From the NCBI RefSeq assembly GCF_026745355.1, contig NC_079207.1, forward strand, positions 37,533,421-37,597,420: a DNA stretch of 64,000 nt, read 5' to 3'. The DNA comes from Beta vulgaris subsp. vulgaris. Lineage: Eukaryota; Streptophyta; Magnoliopsida; Caryophyllales; Amaranthaceae. This document shows, piece after piece, positions 14,001-29,000 of the stretch. The position numbers were made by a program, and so were the translations under genes. The first letter of the stretch is position 1. Every line of letters begins with the position of its first letter. Below the pieces are notes generated by a model, which made no database searches, was not told where the DNA came from, and saw nothing but the letters and a program-made list of their open reading frames with translations.

Positions 14001-17000
14001 GTTATGTATTAAGATTTATAAGAACGTGAGAGAATTGACAGTGGACTTGTTTATCAATCTCTGTTATGAATAACGAGTTATGTTTACGTTTGGTATTATA
14101 GCTGGATAAAGTCTATATGTGCATGTTCTGTAAATGGATATAATATTAGCTTGGTATTTCTATATAAAATTAATGTACTGATTCCTGGGATAGCATCGCT
14201 AGGAGTTTGTTTTAGTGCGTGCTTCTGGTCCCTCTTCTTTGGTGCTAACTTGTGTATCTTTTTAGCTAATTAATATCAATTTTCAAGAAAGAAGTTGCGA
14301 GAGTCTTGAATCTGTAAATTCAAGGTTACAGATCAAACGACTCACTGGACCGCGCTTCTATGTTTCTGTGTGGTAGTAGGTTAGTCCGTTGCCTTTTGGA
14401 TCAAGGGTCTTATGAAAATTTCTCTTTGCAATCATAACGCTGTAGGAGCCTCTTTGCAATGATTAGTTATGCATGCATATATTATCTCCAATACGAGCCT
14501 GTAAAGACTTGAGTGCTTGCCTGTCATCCTTCTATGTGTAAATATGATTTGTATGATTAGGGCTTGGATATGTTTGTTTAATTGCTGTTTTTGTATTTGT
14601 TTTGCAACTACTAGGTTGCTGCTATAAATACTGCAATGGCTGCTTTGACAAAGACTGTTGGTGTGTTTCCAAAGGAGCGTGCAATTGTCGATAGGGAGCG
14701 GGAAAAAGGGTCTTACTCGTTAGGTCCCTATCTGCTGTCTAAGCTGCTGGCTGAAATTCCTGTTGGAGCCGCATTTCCACTGTTGTTCGGCGTCATTTTA
14801 TATCCTATGGCACGTCTTCATCCCACTTTGTCAAGGTAAGGTTCTTTAAAGTGGCCTTATAATCAGATTGTTATTGCTATAAATTCATTAACTCTCAGAT
14901 GCGATGTGTCAATATGTTTATGCGGAATTTCTGGATGAAAATCTGCTCCTTTTTCAACTGTGAATTTCCAGATGACCTCATAATATAGTTATGCAGTTCT
15001 GTGATCAAAGTGAGTTCTGTATGCTGATTGAATACAATTCGGGTTCTTTATATTCAACAATAATAAATATAGAGTTTGCGAAGATAATAAAAACCAACAT
15101 TTCAATTGATACTTAGTTACAGTAGCCTTACAATCTTACATATCTAGTGTAGCATACTGGCACGATTGCCTTTCCCTTGATCAATGGATTTTACTTTGAG
15201 TGGGGACATATTGTTGGTTCTAGGTTGGATAATTACTGTTCATGACGAGTCTATTAAATTCTTGGGATTGCTTAAGGAGTTCGGTTCCAGCTTCATCACG
15301 GGTAAATTTCTGTTTGTTTTGAGAATATCTATAGTAGAAATGGATCTCAATATAGATGAATCCCAAGTAGCAAAAAGTCAAAGTTTTATGGTGAATTGGA
15401 GTTGGCTGACATGTTAAAGCAAATCTTAGACTAAGATGATATTTCGAGGGGCATCACTTCTTTTGACACTCGGTTTTTCAAAAAGAAGATTAACTTCACC
15501 ATATTGGTTCGTTGAAGAGGCATTTCTTTGAGAATCTTAATTTGTCTTATATTGGTACTGTTGGTGCAAAATCAGATGGATGACTTTGCAAACAAGTCGA
15601 TGCACACCCAATAGTTAGATACTGAATGTCACAGGAGTGGGGTTATCGGTTTTAATTAGATAAAACCTTGCTAACATACTTTGTTATAGCCTAATGTAAT
15701 TAAACTACAACGCCTAATAAATTCAGGCGATTGGTATTAAATGAGTCAATCAGTGCAATAATTAAATTAATTATTAAAGCTGAATATTCCCACATATATC
15801 ACAAACTTCTTGAAAGATTCTTTTATAACACACATGAAGATAAACGGACAATTAAAGGAAAAACATGAAGATGAATACCTCCATGGATTTCGACTAAAAC
15901 TGGAGATTGAACAAACTTGTTGCTCAATACATGCTCTAATTCTAGGCTACAGACTAACTATAACCCCGAAAGGGGGTTGGCTAATCTAGGTTAAAGCTAC
16001 GCTAGAGAAGAAATTAAATTGCATGTTTGTTGTGTGTTGTGTTTGTTGTCTTATTCTGATCTTCCTTCCTGTATTTATACTAAGCAACTATGTGTAACTT
16101 CCTTGCTTCTTTGGAGGGAAATGATTTGAATCATTTATGATTTAAATCACAAATGCCATATTCTGGCGCCATAGTGATCACATCTCCTTGCCCACGTTCT
16201 TGCATGCTTGCATAATAATCAAATTAACTACCAGCCACGTCTTTGTCGTCATTTGACTTTCATCTCTTGACTTCCATCTCTTGACTATTCCTAAATGTTG
16301 GGCTTTCTTCCACGGGCTATTAGTTGTTGACTTTTATTGACCATTTTTCATGGGCTTCTTTGTATGATTAGGCCTTTACACTTACATAAACATCAAACAT
16401 TAAACCCTTTGGGGTTTGATGCAATGTATCATAATAAATGTTAACCAAACATAAAAATGGTAGTAACAGGTACAATGGTACTTGAAAATCAGTGCTCCGT
16501 GAATGTCCCGATATTGTTGACGACCATGATAAGGTGCTCTGAAATTTCATTCACAGTGTGGTGCTGGGTAGAGATCATGACTGATCTTTGCATCAATGTG
16601 GTTTCTTCTTTCTAAGAAGAACTATTTCTATGTTGAGGCATTTAGAGCTGCCTTTTTTCTTTTGGGTAACACAAAGCCATTAATTGTTCCTTAGTGATGT
16701 GGAACTTGATGTTCCAGATGGTTATGGAGGTTTCTTGATTAAAAGAAACGATTATGGATTGTGTTTGAAGGTGAAGATGGATAGTTACTTGAAGGCAACG
16801 ACTTCAAGTTTGGAACAAAGGCAACGACTTTGATCCACTAGTCAAGCTAGTCTCTAAACTCTCTCAAGTATGCTTAGCAATACTCTCAAAGATTTCTTAT
16901 TCAATAATCAACAACGTATCTACATTATTATGAAACACACATGCTTATATAGTACAAGCTATGCATTAATCCAACCAACCTAACTAACTCTTACTCCTCT

Positions 17001-20000
17001 TTGAATTAGACAATCCGAATTCAATTAAAAACAACATAAAAACATAAAAGGAAACTATTAGAGTAATTACATGACACACTACTACTCTATACCAATCCAA
17101 GCAACACAAGAATAACTTGGCCCTCGTCCAAATGACAATCCAAGTTCCAATACGCCTAAGTCTTCCATGTCGAACTCCTCTTTAGTTACTGTGTTAGGCA
17201 CTGTGTTGCCAACAGTGGCCAACACTGCCTTGTTGCTAAACGCCTTACCACTTTTAGTAACACTTGGCGCCTCATGATCCGTATCACTTAGAGTGTTGGA
17301 GATAAAGTGATTTTATGGGCCAAAAGACAGTCAAGATCCCGAATGCCACGTTATTGACTAATGAGATCCTTGAGGATGTGAGATAAGAGGGGCATGAGTA
17401 CATTACGTTTGAGTTGGCAAGTTAGAGAATCTCTTACGGTTTGTTTACCGAGGAATAAAAAGGTAGGACCTGGGCCTCCGCAAGCTTGGTTTGGGTATAG
17501 AGCCGTAAGTGTGGTGGAGTCCCCTAGCGAGGAATAAAAGACCGCTATTGTACGAGTGAAGAATATGGATCCAACAACCAACGCTTCTTGAATGAGAAAG
17601 GTAATGCCAATTTACTTACTTGAACAAGTAAGGAAGAGCGATACGTTCTAAAACTAAAGTGATGGAAAACCTATGTTAAATGTAGTTATTGAACACATGT
17701 GCACTGACGATTAGGAGTTAGGCTTAGTATTCAGTGGATAACCAAGAAATTTCGGGAAATTCTTATTGGTAATCCAGTGTTGCTATTTATATATGATAAC
17801 GAAAAAAAAAAATTAATTTGATGGAATGATCCTATGTTACCATTTATAGTCTAACATTCATAGTACCCTATATTACTGTTTTTTTCTATTGTATGAAATT
17901 AATGATGCAATTTGTAAGTATCTTTCGTTAATTATACATTTTTTGAAGATAATTAGAAAAGGGTTATATATTCATCAAATACAAAATTTGACCAAAAGTA
18001 ACACAAAGAGCTTACAAAATTTCACAATAATGAATCTACATGGCCATGTATTACTATTTCCGTGTTTATTTTGTTCCTTCCTAATTGCTTTTAGGAAGGA
18101 ATCAACGAGTAAGGGTTACGGGTGGGCCATTGGAGTTATATGGGGTAATGTTTGTGAGGGGAAAAAAGAAAGTGGGAAGATCATAAGTATACACCCCAAA
18201 GAGGAAAGTGGAATGAACAAAAATTAACAGGGATGAAATTGTTTTTGTATGCTTTTGTATAGTATTTGTGCTCGAGTGAGTGACAAGCTAAAGTCGTATC
18301 GCCAAATCAAAAGTAATCCTAAAGTCCTCTAACAAATAGTAGTCAGGGAAGTAGGGTAGAATCCACGGGTAAAAACAGTGTTCTTTTCCTAATTGTCGAT
18401 CAAATCTAGATTATAGGGAACGAGTGTTGTTGGTTATTACGCTAAACTGGACAATAACTAAATCAAGAATATCAATAATAAAAAGCCTAGGGTATGGGTT
18501 CACCAATGAGGAATAATTCCAAGATGAAATGCAACAATAAATAATTAATAATGCACTTAAACAAGTTGGTTTGTTCTCTCGAATCGAAATCAACCATAGA
18601 ATGGTATTAACAAGCTCTCGCAATTTTTCAATACCAAAATTACCTATTGAACCTAGCCTTAATATCAAGTTTATACCTGGTGCATAACCTAATATTGCAA
18701 TACTATAACAATCAAATCTGCCTAAATTAGATTGAATAGAGATAATACATTCAATAGGAATCAACAAACATCATCAAATATCAATACTTTATAAACATCC
18801 CTTCGTAATTGATCATGGATCCCCTAAGCCTAGAAATAGACTATTCAATCATATTTTAAACAAACATACTCATGGTGAAATAAGTAAACATGATGACTAA
18901 ATAATCAAGAACTAAACAAGAATAATAGGGGAAGAGAAAGAATATCAATTGTAGAAACAATCCATACTTCTATTGAAAGTTCAATGAATAAAAATGAGAA
19001 AAAGCAATACTAGGGTTCTTAGGTAAATAAAAAGTGCTTAGAAACTAAAAGTCGAAACTCTAATCATAAAACGTAGTCCTTTAATTCTGAAAAGATAAGT
19101 ATTTATACATCCATTAAAAACTAGCGCAACACGCGCTCAAAAATAGCTTAAAAGATCCCGCCCGACCGGGTGGTCATCAAGTATTCAATTGCTTCGTCGC
19201 GCCCGATCGGGCGGATGCCAGCTTCTTCATTTCATGTGTTCTCGTCTCGCCCGACTAACCCCGGCGGTTTTCGCCCGGCCGGGCCTGCAAGTAAAGTTCC
19301 GTGGCATCTTTCAAGTCTCAGAATTTGGCTAAGTCAAGTCGCCCGACTAACCCGGGCGGATGTCGCCCGGTCGGGCCGTCATCATCTTTTAACGCCCAAA
19401 ATCCGATCTTCAAAATATCACAACTTCTGCGTTATTGGTCGGAATTAAGCAAATGACCCCTCCTTGGAAAGCTCTTGAACCATACAATCCAACTCATGCA
19501 AAGTGATCGTGCTCCCTATAATACATCATCTCTTGTAGTGTCATAAAAAAAATAGGAAATGCACCAAAACATGCTAATTCCTACAATAATCAATCTGAGA
19601 GTACAAACACTCTACAAGGAGCACATTAGTACTAAAAATGGCTCCGAAGAGCGCAATTAAGGCCAATAATTCATGAGGGACGGGGGTAAAAACTCTATAT
19701 AAAATAGACATATCAGTCAGATTATTCTACATTAATTAACTGATATGATTTTATTTGGTCAAATTGGCTTCATAGAAGTTGGTGTTAATTTAGAGTTGAA
19801 TGGGCCTAAATTACACAATTTGACCAAACGGATCAAAGAATACATCAAACTACAAACGTTGAATCAGGTAAGCATCTCAACCTATAGGAATCAACTCTTC
19901 ATTTCAATCACTTGTTCATAAAGAAACAATCTAAACCCTTTATATAAGCAATATAAATTCTAGAAGAGTTCTACAAATAATCATAAACCATATAGTAATG

Positions 20001-23000
20001 AACTCCTTGTTACTATGTCTCCTAACGAAAATGACTACATCTTCGTTTTCACATATAAATGCAATCCTCATGAAACTCCTCTCAAAATATTAAAGGATAC
20101 ACCCTCCATCCCTTATTGTTTGGCTCATTTACTTTTTCCCGGTTTCCAAGATGCACATTTGACCATGAATATGTGTAATTACATATTATTAAGAATTATG
20201 AAAAGTTGATATTTGGGAACTTCATGTTATAAGGAATTTAGCAAGATCCCACGTGATAATCATTTTACTTGTATAATCTAGATGCATTTACGGTTAAAGT
20301 TTCAAAACTTTTACCCACAAAAGAAAATGAAGCAAACAATAAGGGACGAAGGGAGTATGACTTATCCTAATGTGACAACGGTTAAGCCTTTAGTATTCTT
20401 TCACGCCAAGCATCCTTCCCCACCCAAATTATGTCACATCAAGATAACCTATATAGCCAATAAAAACCAACCAAATATATCCACATAAAAATAGCTCAAA
20501 AATGATGTTGACTTATGAGTTTTGACTAAAGCTACTCAAATCCACGTCATTAACCTAAAAAAAAGTTTCATTAGCGGAAAAAGATAACAAATTTCATCAT
20601 CAATGTCACAATATAGAATGTATAATAAAACAGGGGTCATTTTGATATTATAAAAGATTTTCTTGATTGCCATATATAAAAAATTGGTCACACGATAATC
20701 CCAATTCTCAACAATGGCTCGTCTTTTCTTAATAATCCGAGAGTTATCTTAAAATAATTGGGAGTAATGGTGATACCTTTCAATAATGATCTGACACACT
20801 TTAAACCGGATGACCAAGTAATGCATGATTCGTTATCAGATTTTTTAGTGTTTTACGAAAATGCACCGACTTGCAGTTTCAAAAATGGACAAGGTGTTCC
20901 TAAGGTTTTGAAAAATCATCATAATACCCTTAATGAGTAATGACTATCGGCCTTTAACTTCGTTAGTCATTAAGTCCAAATCAACATAATTAACCTTGAT
21001 AACCCCTAAGTAACCTAATCAATGCTAATTAAATCTTAATTAACTCTAATCAAACCCGAATTAAACCTAGTTAATGAAAGGAAAAATTGAATCTAATTTT
21101 TTTTCTGTTGGAAAATTTAATTTTTTCCCCGTGTAGTCTTGCTTTTCACACTTTTCGAAGCACATATTTCGAGGCGATTTTGAAATGACTTTTTTTAAAA
21201 GAAACAGGCACCACCGAGCGCCCTCTGTGGGCGCGAATTTCGAGAAGCCAGTCAAAATGAGTACCAATACATTAATTTTTATGCACGAGTTTCGAGGTGA
21301 TATTAAACGACAATATGACATTTTTGACTTTTAAAATGACTTTTTAAAAAAAAAACGGACACCACCAACCGTCCTTATGCGGCGATTCAAGAAACCGATC
21401 GAAATGAGTTCAATACGTTGATTTTTTTGGCAGGTGATTTGAGGTGGTAGTAAGCGACGCTTTTGATCATCGAAACGACTTTTTCTATTCATAAGCTATG
21501 AAACACGGGTACGGTGGTTGAGTGCCGTATCCCGTACCCGGTACGGGTACGATCCGGGGACGGTACGGATACGGGGTGGATTCGTACCCAATCCGTACCT
21601 GAGAGGGTGGGGACGAATCCGCTTCAAAGTGGGCTAGAACAAAACGTACCCATATGACTTTCATGAAATTTCAGAGTAAAAAAACTTGAAACACTTAGAG
21701 ATCAGATCTTGATGACATTTTGACCCAAAAGAAAGAGTAATCTTTAAGTCCAAATTGGAGAAAAAATTTGAACCCAGAATTATTTAGATGAAGAAGAAGA
21801 GAGGATGAAGAAAAAACAATTGAAGAAGAAGAAACTAGAAAGTGGAGGAAGAAGACGACGGTAGAGGAAGAGGGTAAAAAGAAAACCACTAGCAGCAATC
21901 AATTACCCCTCCCTTTGGGCCTACTTTACAGCTGTCATTTTTTTGGTTTTTAAATCCCCTCCCTTCTTTGTTTTTTAAATTAAAACGTGGGTTGGGTACT
22001 TTTTTGTTTTTTAAATCTCCTTCCCTTCTTTACATTTGTCATTTCTCTGGTAAAAGATTATTACTTCTACATTTTTCTCTCTATCTTTATTAAAGTGTTA
22101 TCATTTTCTTTACTAAGTTTATACTCTGTACTTCTTTTTTCATTTTATATTATTATATTATTATTATTAAATAACAATACTAATCATAAAAACAAACAAA
22201 CAACCATAACGACATATATTATTTTTGTTAAAAAATATTTTTTTGCCGAATCCAATCTGTACCCTTTATTTTGATTTTGCCGGTTTCCGTCCCCGTACCC
22301 GTTTCCGTATCCGTATCGGTGCTACCTAGTTAATAAGTCACCAAAAGGGGTGGGTTGAGGTGGTGGGGATTTAATTAACTAGTGTTAATTAGGATCTTTT
22401 TAGCATTAATAAGGTTAAGTAGGGGTTATTTGGGTTAATTAGGTTGATTTCAATTGTTTTTTTTTTTTTTCATATATGATAGTTAATGAAAAACTTGACG
22501 CCAGGTCAAGTCATGTATTTTTCAAAACCTCATAGGCACCGTGTGCATTCTTTAAACTGCAAGGGCACCCAGAGCATTTTCATAAAACTTAACGGTATGT
22601 GGTGAAAAATCCGTTGTTTTTCTAAAGAATAGCCTCCTTTATGTCCCTCCTTCGTATCCCCCAGCCACACCCATACGGCCACAGCTGCCCAACCAGTGCT
22701 TAACCCAACCCCCCCCCCCCCAACCCTTCTCATCCCCCCCTCCTGCACTTGGCCAAAGATCATTGAAGTTATCAGTTTAAAGGTGATATCTTTGTATCTC
22801 TAAGGAAATATTTGAAGAAAGTATTAAAAACATCCAAGATGGAAAGTCTAAACCAATTATTGAAGTACGAGTGAAATGATTAAGAATGATGGAAGTGAAA
22901 TAGTTGATAGAACTTACTACAAGCAGATTGTAGAAATTTATCTTACAACAAGACCTGATGTCATGTATGCGGTTAGCCTTATTAGTAGATATATGGATAA

Positions 23001-26000
23001 CCGACTAGGAAACACTTGCAAACTGCAAAGCGTATATTGCCCTAATTAAACGGCACTACAAATTGGGGAATATATTACAAAAGAAAATGATTGAATCTTG
23101 TTGGATTAACAGATAGTGATTATGTAGGAGAAATTGATGACATAAAAACCACTTCTACATATGCATTTTTTCTTGGGTAATAGAGTTAAATCATGGTCTT
23201 CAAAGAAACAACCCATTGTGACTTTGTGCTCAGTATGTTGTGGCAACATTGGGCATGTCAAGCTATTTGGCTTTGTAATATACTCAAAAGTACCAGATTG
23301 TCCACAAAGTGGTTCAAGAAATCTATTGTGATAATACACCTGCATAGCACTCTCAAAGAATCCAGTTTATCGTGGAAGAAGTAAACACATTGATCTGACA
23401 TTTTGTCAGTAATGAAGTGATAGACATCATTTTCCCACAAGATTACTGATGTGTTTTAAAATATACCGCAAGTGCACGGTGTCTGTTTAGCAGAAACTGG
23501 CAAATACGGGTCGATCCACAGGGAGAGGAGTTCTACAGATTTGTGTCAATTATCTAACTATTTGCAGAGAGTAAATGATTGAGTAATTAATAACTAAACT
23601 AGAGTAAACTAGAACGCAGAAAAATAGGATTTTATCAAATAATTAAAAACCTAGGGCAATCGATCGGTCCACCATGCTTATACCAGTTTAATCAATATAA
23701 TATAGTTCAACAACACTTGGATTGATGTTCGAATAAATGAAGTAATTCGTTAATCCTTGGTCAGGCATTAACAACTCCTAGATTAACATATGCCAGTATG
23801 GTCGCTCAACATAATCAAATCTACCTATTGTAATAAGCCTCTAATGAATATGATCTTTCGATTCTAATTCTTATTAGCTAAATATAACTCATGATATTGC
23901 GCAATTACATGAATTAAACAAGTATAACAAATCAATAGGAATTATTCTAATTCAATCCAATTATTGAAGAACATCAAACTACAATAAAAAAGGTATAAAC
24001 ATGGCTTCCCTCTCTAAACCCTAGAAATAGACTACTCACTCATGATGATATTAAACGCAATAAACATAATCAAAGTAAAAGAATTCATAAAATTAAACTA
24101 AGTAGAGAAGAATACCACATGATTCAAGAACGAAGGAAAAGGAAATCGACGATCTATATAATCTTCCAATGTAAAAGTTCAACAAAACTAGAGAGAATAA
24201 ACTAAGTATTTTGCCCTAAAAACGTAGAAAATAAGATGGTCCTTTCGGAAATATAAAAAAACCTATTTATACTTCTTACAAAACTGGCTAAAAAACCCGA
24301 AAAAACGCGTCCCGAGAAACCGCCCGGTCGACCGGGCGAAATCCACCCGGTCGGGCGACGGTCATTCAACTTCTACGACAGAAAAGCAAATCCGCCCGGT
24401 CGGGCGCGCAAGCGATTTTGGATCTTTTCTCGCCCGGTTGACCGGGCTAACATTCCTTGCATTTTGGTGAAAAATTGATTTCGCCCGGTCGGGCAAAACC
24501 GCCCGATCGACCGGGCGGAGAAACATTGATTTTGCGTCAACTTGTGAAGGCTGTATCTCTCAAACCAGATGTCGGATTGGGGCGTGTGACCTATCATTGG
24601 AAAGCCCTTGAAATCTAGTTTCTAACCCAACTGGAATTTCTTGATTATCAATTGTATATCAAAAGTTATAGCATTGTGATCCTTGAGCAATATATCTTCA
24701 TCTTCCATGATTGATAAGCTTGATCTTAGGTAATCATAATCAATTTGCATCGAAGTAACCTGAAAATTATCAAAACACGCAAACGGGGAGTAGTAGAGCA
24801 CAACTTACGTAATTCATTCCATTATGCACCTAAATGCTCTAAAAGGAGTTCTAAATGCAATAAAAATGCATCTAAAAACTATATATATATATGACATATC
24901 AAACTCTCCCAAGTTAAACATTTGCTTGTCCTCAAGCAAATAAGACATGAACATGAATATGATTGCTTCACCCCTTTATATATAAAAACAGAGATTAAAT
25001 CTTTTGTAAAGCTCATCAATCATTCAAGCAGGCATAATTCATATTCAACTGTTCAGATTACTCTATTTACCAATCGCCCAAATAACCAATCAAATGCAGC
25101 TGCCTTATATGACATACAAATCTCGAAAAGGCACTCACTGGGGTGTCACTCCTCTCGACATTTTTGTGGCAGGCAAAAGATGTGCCCGATCACTCACCAT
25201 CCCAACCATAATAACCCTTCCCACTCACACTCTCATGTGTTTAGAAAGGTGATAATGTCACTCAACCTAATCATGTCGACTCAATTAGCGAATGTACTCT
25301 TTAACCTTGACAAACTGACCACATCGATCCGATAGACAATGTCAGCGCAAGCTCAAGAGGACTTTTTCAGGGTTGTAATGGGGCTTAAGTATGGGTATGG
25401 ATTATGTATGGGAAATGTGGTGGAAAAACCAAGAATAGGGGAGCACAAGTTACTAGAAGTATCAACCTGAATATAGCCAATAACAGTGTCCCAATTCTAT
25501 AAATCACAAAATTTTCAATAAACTCATCCTTAAAGCAGTGTGATGAATTTTTTTTTTCTTTGCAAGCACTTGTAAAAGAAAGAATTTTTGACTTTTTGTT
25601 CGTTTCTTCTTTTTCAATCTTTCTTTTTCTTTCTCTTTGCATTTTTTTTCAAACCATAATCACATGTATTTCACCTCATTCTTTTCTTTTTCTCAACTTT
25701 TGTACCTTAATACAATCATCTCCATCCAAAGTAACTCATAAAAACTATCTCAGATACTAACTCAAACATATGCTCCCCCAAGCTAGGCTTGGGATTAATA
25801 TCAAAACAAGGGCCATGGGAATGTAATGAGGTTTAGTAACCTGAAATAGTCATTAGGCTCAGCGGGGCTAAAAAGGATAAAAGTATATCACAAAAATCAC
25901 TTTAAGGCTCAAAAAGCAGACAAAAGAACGCCTCTATCACAACAATTGCCACAAGCATTCAGATATCAATGCGTACGATGTCAAAGTCAAGATCAGTCAG

Positions 26001-29000
26001 CTAATGAGGAACTAACACACAAGAAAACAGAATGGATATAGAAATGAATCCATTGGCAAGAATGAATCCTCACAGTCTAACCAATTCAAGTATGCAGTCA
26101 AGATAAGCGCTTTATTATCAAAACTCATTGAGGGTCAAGGCATTTAGAGTTCACATTCCAGCATCACAATCTCAAGTGCCCAACTATCCAGATAAAGAGC
26201 CCAAATTACTTTCAAAGAAATCATGGGGCACAAGAAGCAATCACATCAATCCAGTCAAATCGTATTTTTGGTATTTTTTCAGCAATATGTTTTGTTTTTT
26301 TTTTTTTTCTGAAAGCAAATAAATCTGGCCTAAGAAAGCAAAAAATCTACACTAAAAGGTAGTAAAAGAGAGAAAATACATACAAAAATCCTCCCCCAAG
26401 CTGAACGTGGCAATGTCCTCAGTGCCGCAAGATGAACTATAGGACTATGCTTAGAGGAAAAATTAATGTTAGTACGCTCCCGCTCGCTCACTCTCTAAAA
26501 GGGAAAAATGAAAAAAATAATAAGAAAAAAAAGAAAAAAGAAAAGAAAAAAAACTACGGGTTGCCTCCCGCTTAGCGCTGGTTTATAAAGGTCCCGCACG
26601 ACCATATTACCTCCTCAATCTCAAATCGGAGGGGCTTGGCAATGAGTCCCCCCCTCATCAAACATTTTCCTCCGCAGCAATTTTGCTCAAGCATAGGAGA
26701 CTTAACAGCATTGGTTAGTTTAAAAGTGACATTATCATCACCAACACTCAAAGTTAAAGACCCGGACTTGACATCTATAACAGCACCAGCAGTACACAAA
26801 AATGGCCTACCAAGAATAATAGGAATTTGGGCATCCTCCTCCATATCAAGCACCACAAAATCAACAGGAATATAAAACTTTCCCACCCTAACAGGGACGT
26901 CTTCTAAAACACCTAGAGGGTATTTTATAGAACGATCGGCCATTTGCAAAGTAATTTGAGTGCACTTAAGTGCTCCCATATTCAGTTTCTTATAAACAGA
27001 TAAAGGCATGACAGACACAGAAGCACCTAAATCACACAATGCCTTATCTATAAATAATGCGCCTACATGGCAAGGGATGGAAAAACTACCAGGATCCTTC
27101 AACTTAGGTGGGGTTTTATTTTGTAAAACAGCACTACACTCTTCAGTTAGAGCGACTCAATCTACCCCATCAAAGTCTTTCTTCTTAGTAATCATGTCTT
27201 TTAAAAACTTAGCATAAACAGGCACTTGAGAAATAAGTTCAGTAAAAGGAATTGTTACCTCAAGGTTCTTGACCATAGTCAAGAACTTACCAAGTTGTTG
27301 ATCGACCTTCGACTTCTGCATCCTATGGGAAAAGGTAGCCTTGGTGTAATAGGCGTTTCAGAAACCTTTTCCTTCCGCTTTCCTGTCTGATCTTCCTTAG
27401 CTAGTTCGACCTTAGACATCGAACTCTTCTCTGCTTCTTTCTCTACCACATTTTTCTCCTTGCTAGGAGCAGCATCATCAATGGGCATGGGAGGAGCATC
27501 ATAAACAGTGCCGCTACGAAGTGTAACGGCATTGACAGTCTCCTTTGGGATGGGTTGTCCCGGCAGTAACCTGGTTGCCTCTGTGCATTATTTTCGGCCA
27601 CTTGAGCAAGTTGAGTCTCCAAGTGTTTGGTAGTGTTCTTCAACTCCTTGATGCTCTCCTCATGATTTTTCTGCATAGAAACCATCATTTTCATTAGATC
27701 AGACATAGTAGGTTCTTGAGAGTTGACATTCTGAGAAGCTTGATGTGAAGGCCTAATGAAACCAGGAGGGGGTTTCTGAGGAGCCCCTTGATAATATTGT
27801 TGTCTAGCAGCATGTGGTGGTTTGGTAGGAAGATTGTGGTGGAGGTTGAGGATTATGAACATTGTTGTTCTTGTAGGAAAAATTAGGATGATCTCTCCAA
27901 CCTGGGTTGTATGTGTTAGAGTATGGGTTGTGTGGAAAAAACATTTGCATGCGCCATTTGATTCGAATCAGGTTGATTGTAGCAACAATCATGACCAAAG
28001 TGGCCTTGAACACCACACACTTCACAAAATGAAGAAGTAATAGGAGCCATGGAGGACATCGCATTAATACTCATAGGTGGAATACTAGACTGTAAAGATT
28101 TCAGTGAGTCCATCTTCATGCTCAACTGGGCTACTTGTGAAGACAACAAGGCATATGCATCAACATCCAACTTTTTCTTTGTAATACTCCTGGAGGAACT
28201 ATGATCATTCGCCGCTAAGTTGGCCAGGAAATTATACCCTTCATCTAACCCCTTATCTAGAAGACACCCCCTGCAATGAATCAATCGTGCTCTTGATATG
28301 AGTTGTAGACCATTGTAGAATGCTTGGGTGATGAACCACTTATCCAGATTGTGGTGTGGGCATTCTTTCTGCAGATCCTTGAACCTATTCCATGCTTCCT
28401 TCAGTGTTTCATGGGTTCTTGTTGGAAGGTGGCAAGCTTATGTCTTATTTCTGCAGTCTTTGGTGGGTGGGTAGTACTCTTTCAGGAATGCTTCAGATAT
28501 AGCACTCCACTCAGTTTCATTGACATGGTTCAACCACTTTTGTGCCTTGTCCTTTAATGAAAACTCGAATACCATGACCTTCAACTGATCAGGAGTGACC
28601 CCTTGGTGCTTAACGGTACGACAGAGTTGTTGAAACCGTTGTAAATGATTTGCAGGGTCTTCAGATGGATGCCCACCAAACTGATTCTGCTGGATCATAT
28701 TAATGAGGGCAGGCTTGATTTCGAAGTTGACTGCTTGTATATCAGGCATAGTAGGGCTGTGGGAACATTGCCAGGAGAAGGTACCCCATAAGACTTTAGT
28801 GACTTAGGAGACATGATTGATTCTGTTGGTTCTTCCGTGGTTTTTCCCTGATTAGAGACTGCTTTTTCTTCTTTTGTGTCTTCTTGAGCTGCCGGATGGT
28901 TTTCTCAAGATCAGGATCAGTGGAACTGGAGTACCTGTTCTTTTAGACCTGGGCATAAAAGAAACAAAGAAAATATGTGCAGTGAGATGGCCTCAATTGG

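Noticed and set aside
17889..18227. 112-codon ORF in intron 8
   Set aside because: AT-rich, low-complexity translation, no recognisable domain, and no splice context connecting it to ABCG7.
21695..21898. Ser/Leu/Phe-rich ORF on the minus strand of the hAT-like element
   Set aside because: It is a translation of GAAGAAGAA-type purine repeats, and no transposase motifs are present.
24922..25335. 137-codon ORF on the plus strand
   Set aside because: It lies in the non-coding interior of the gag-protease element, antisense to it, and shows no motifs.
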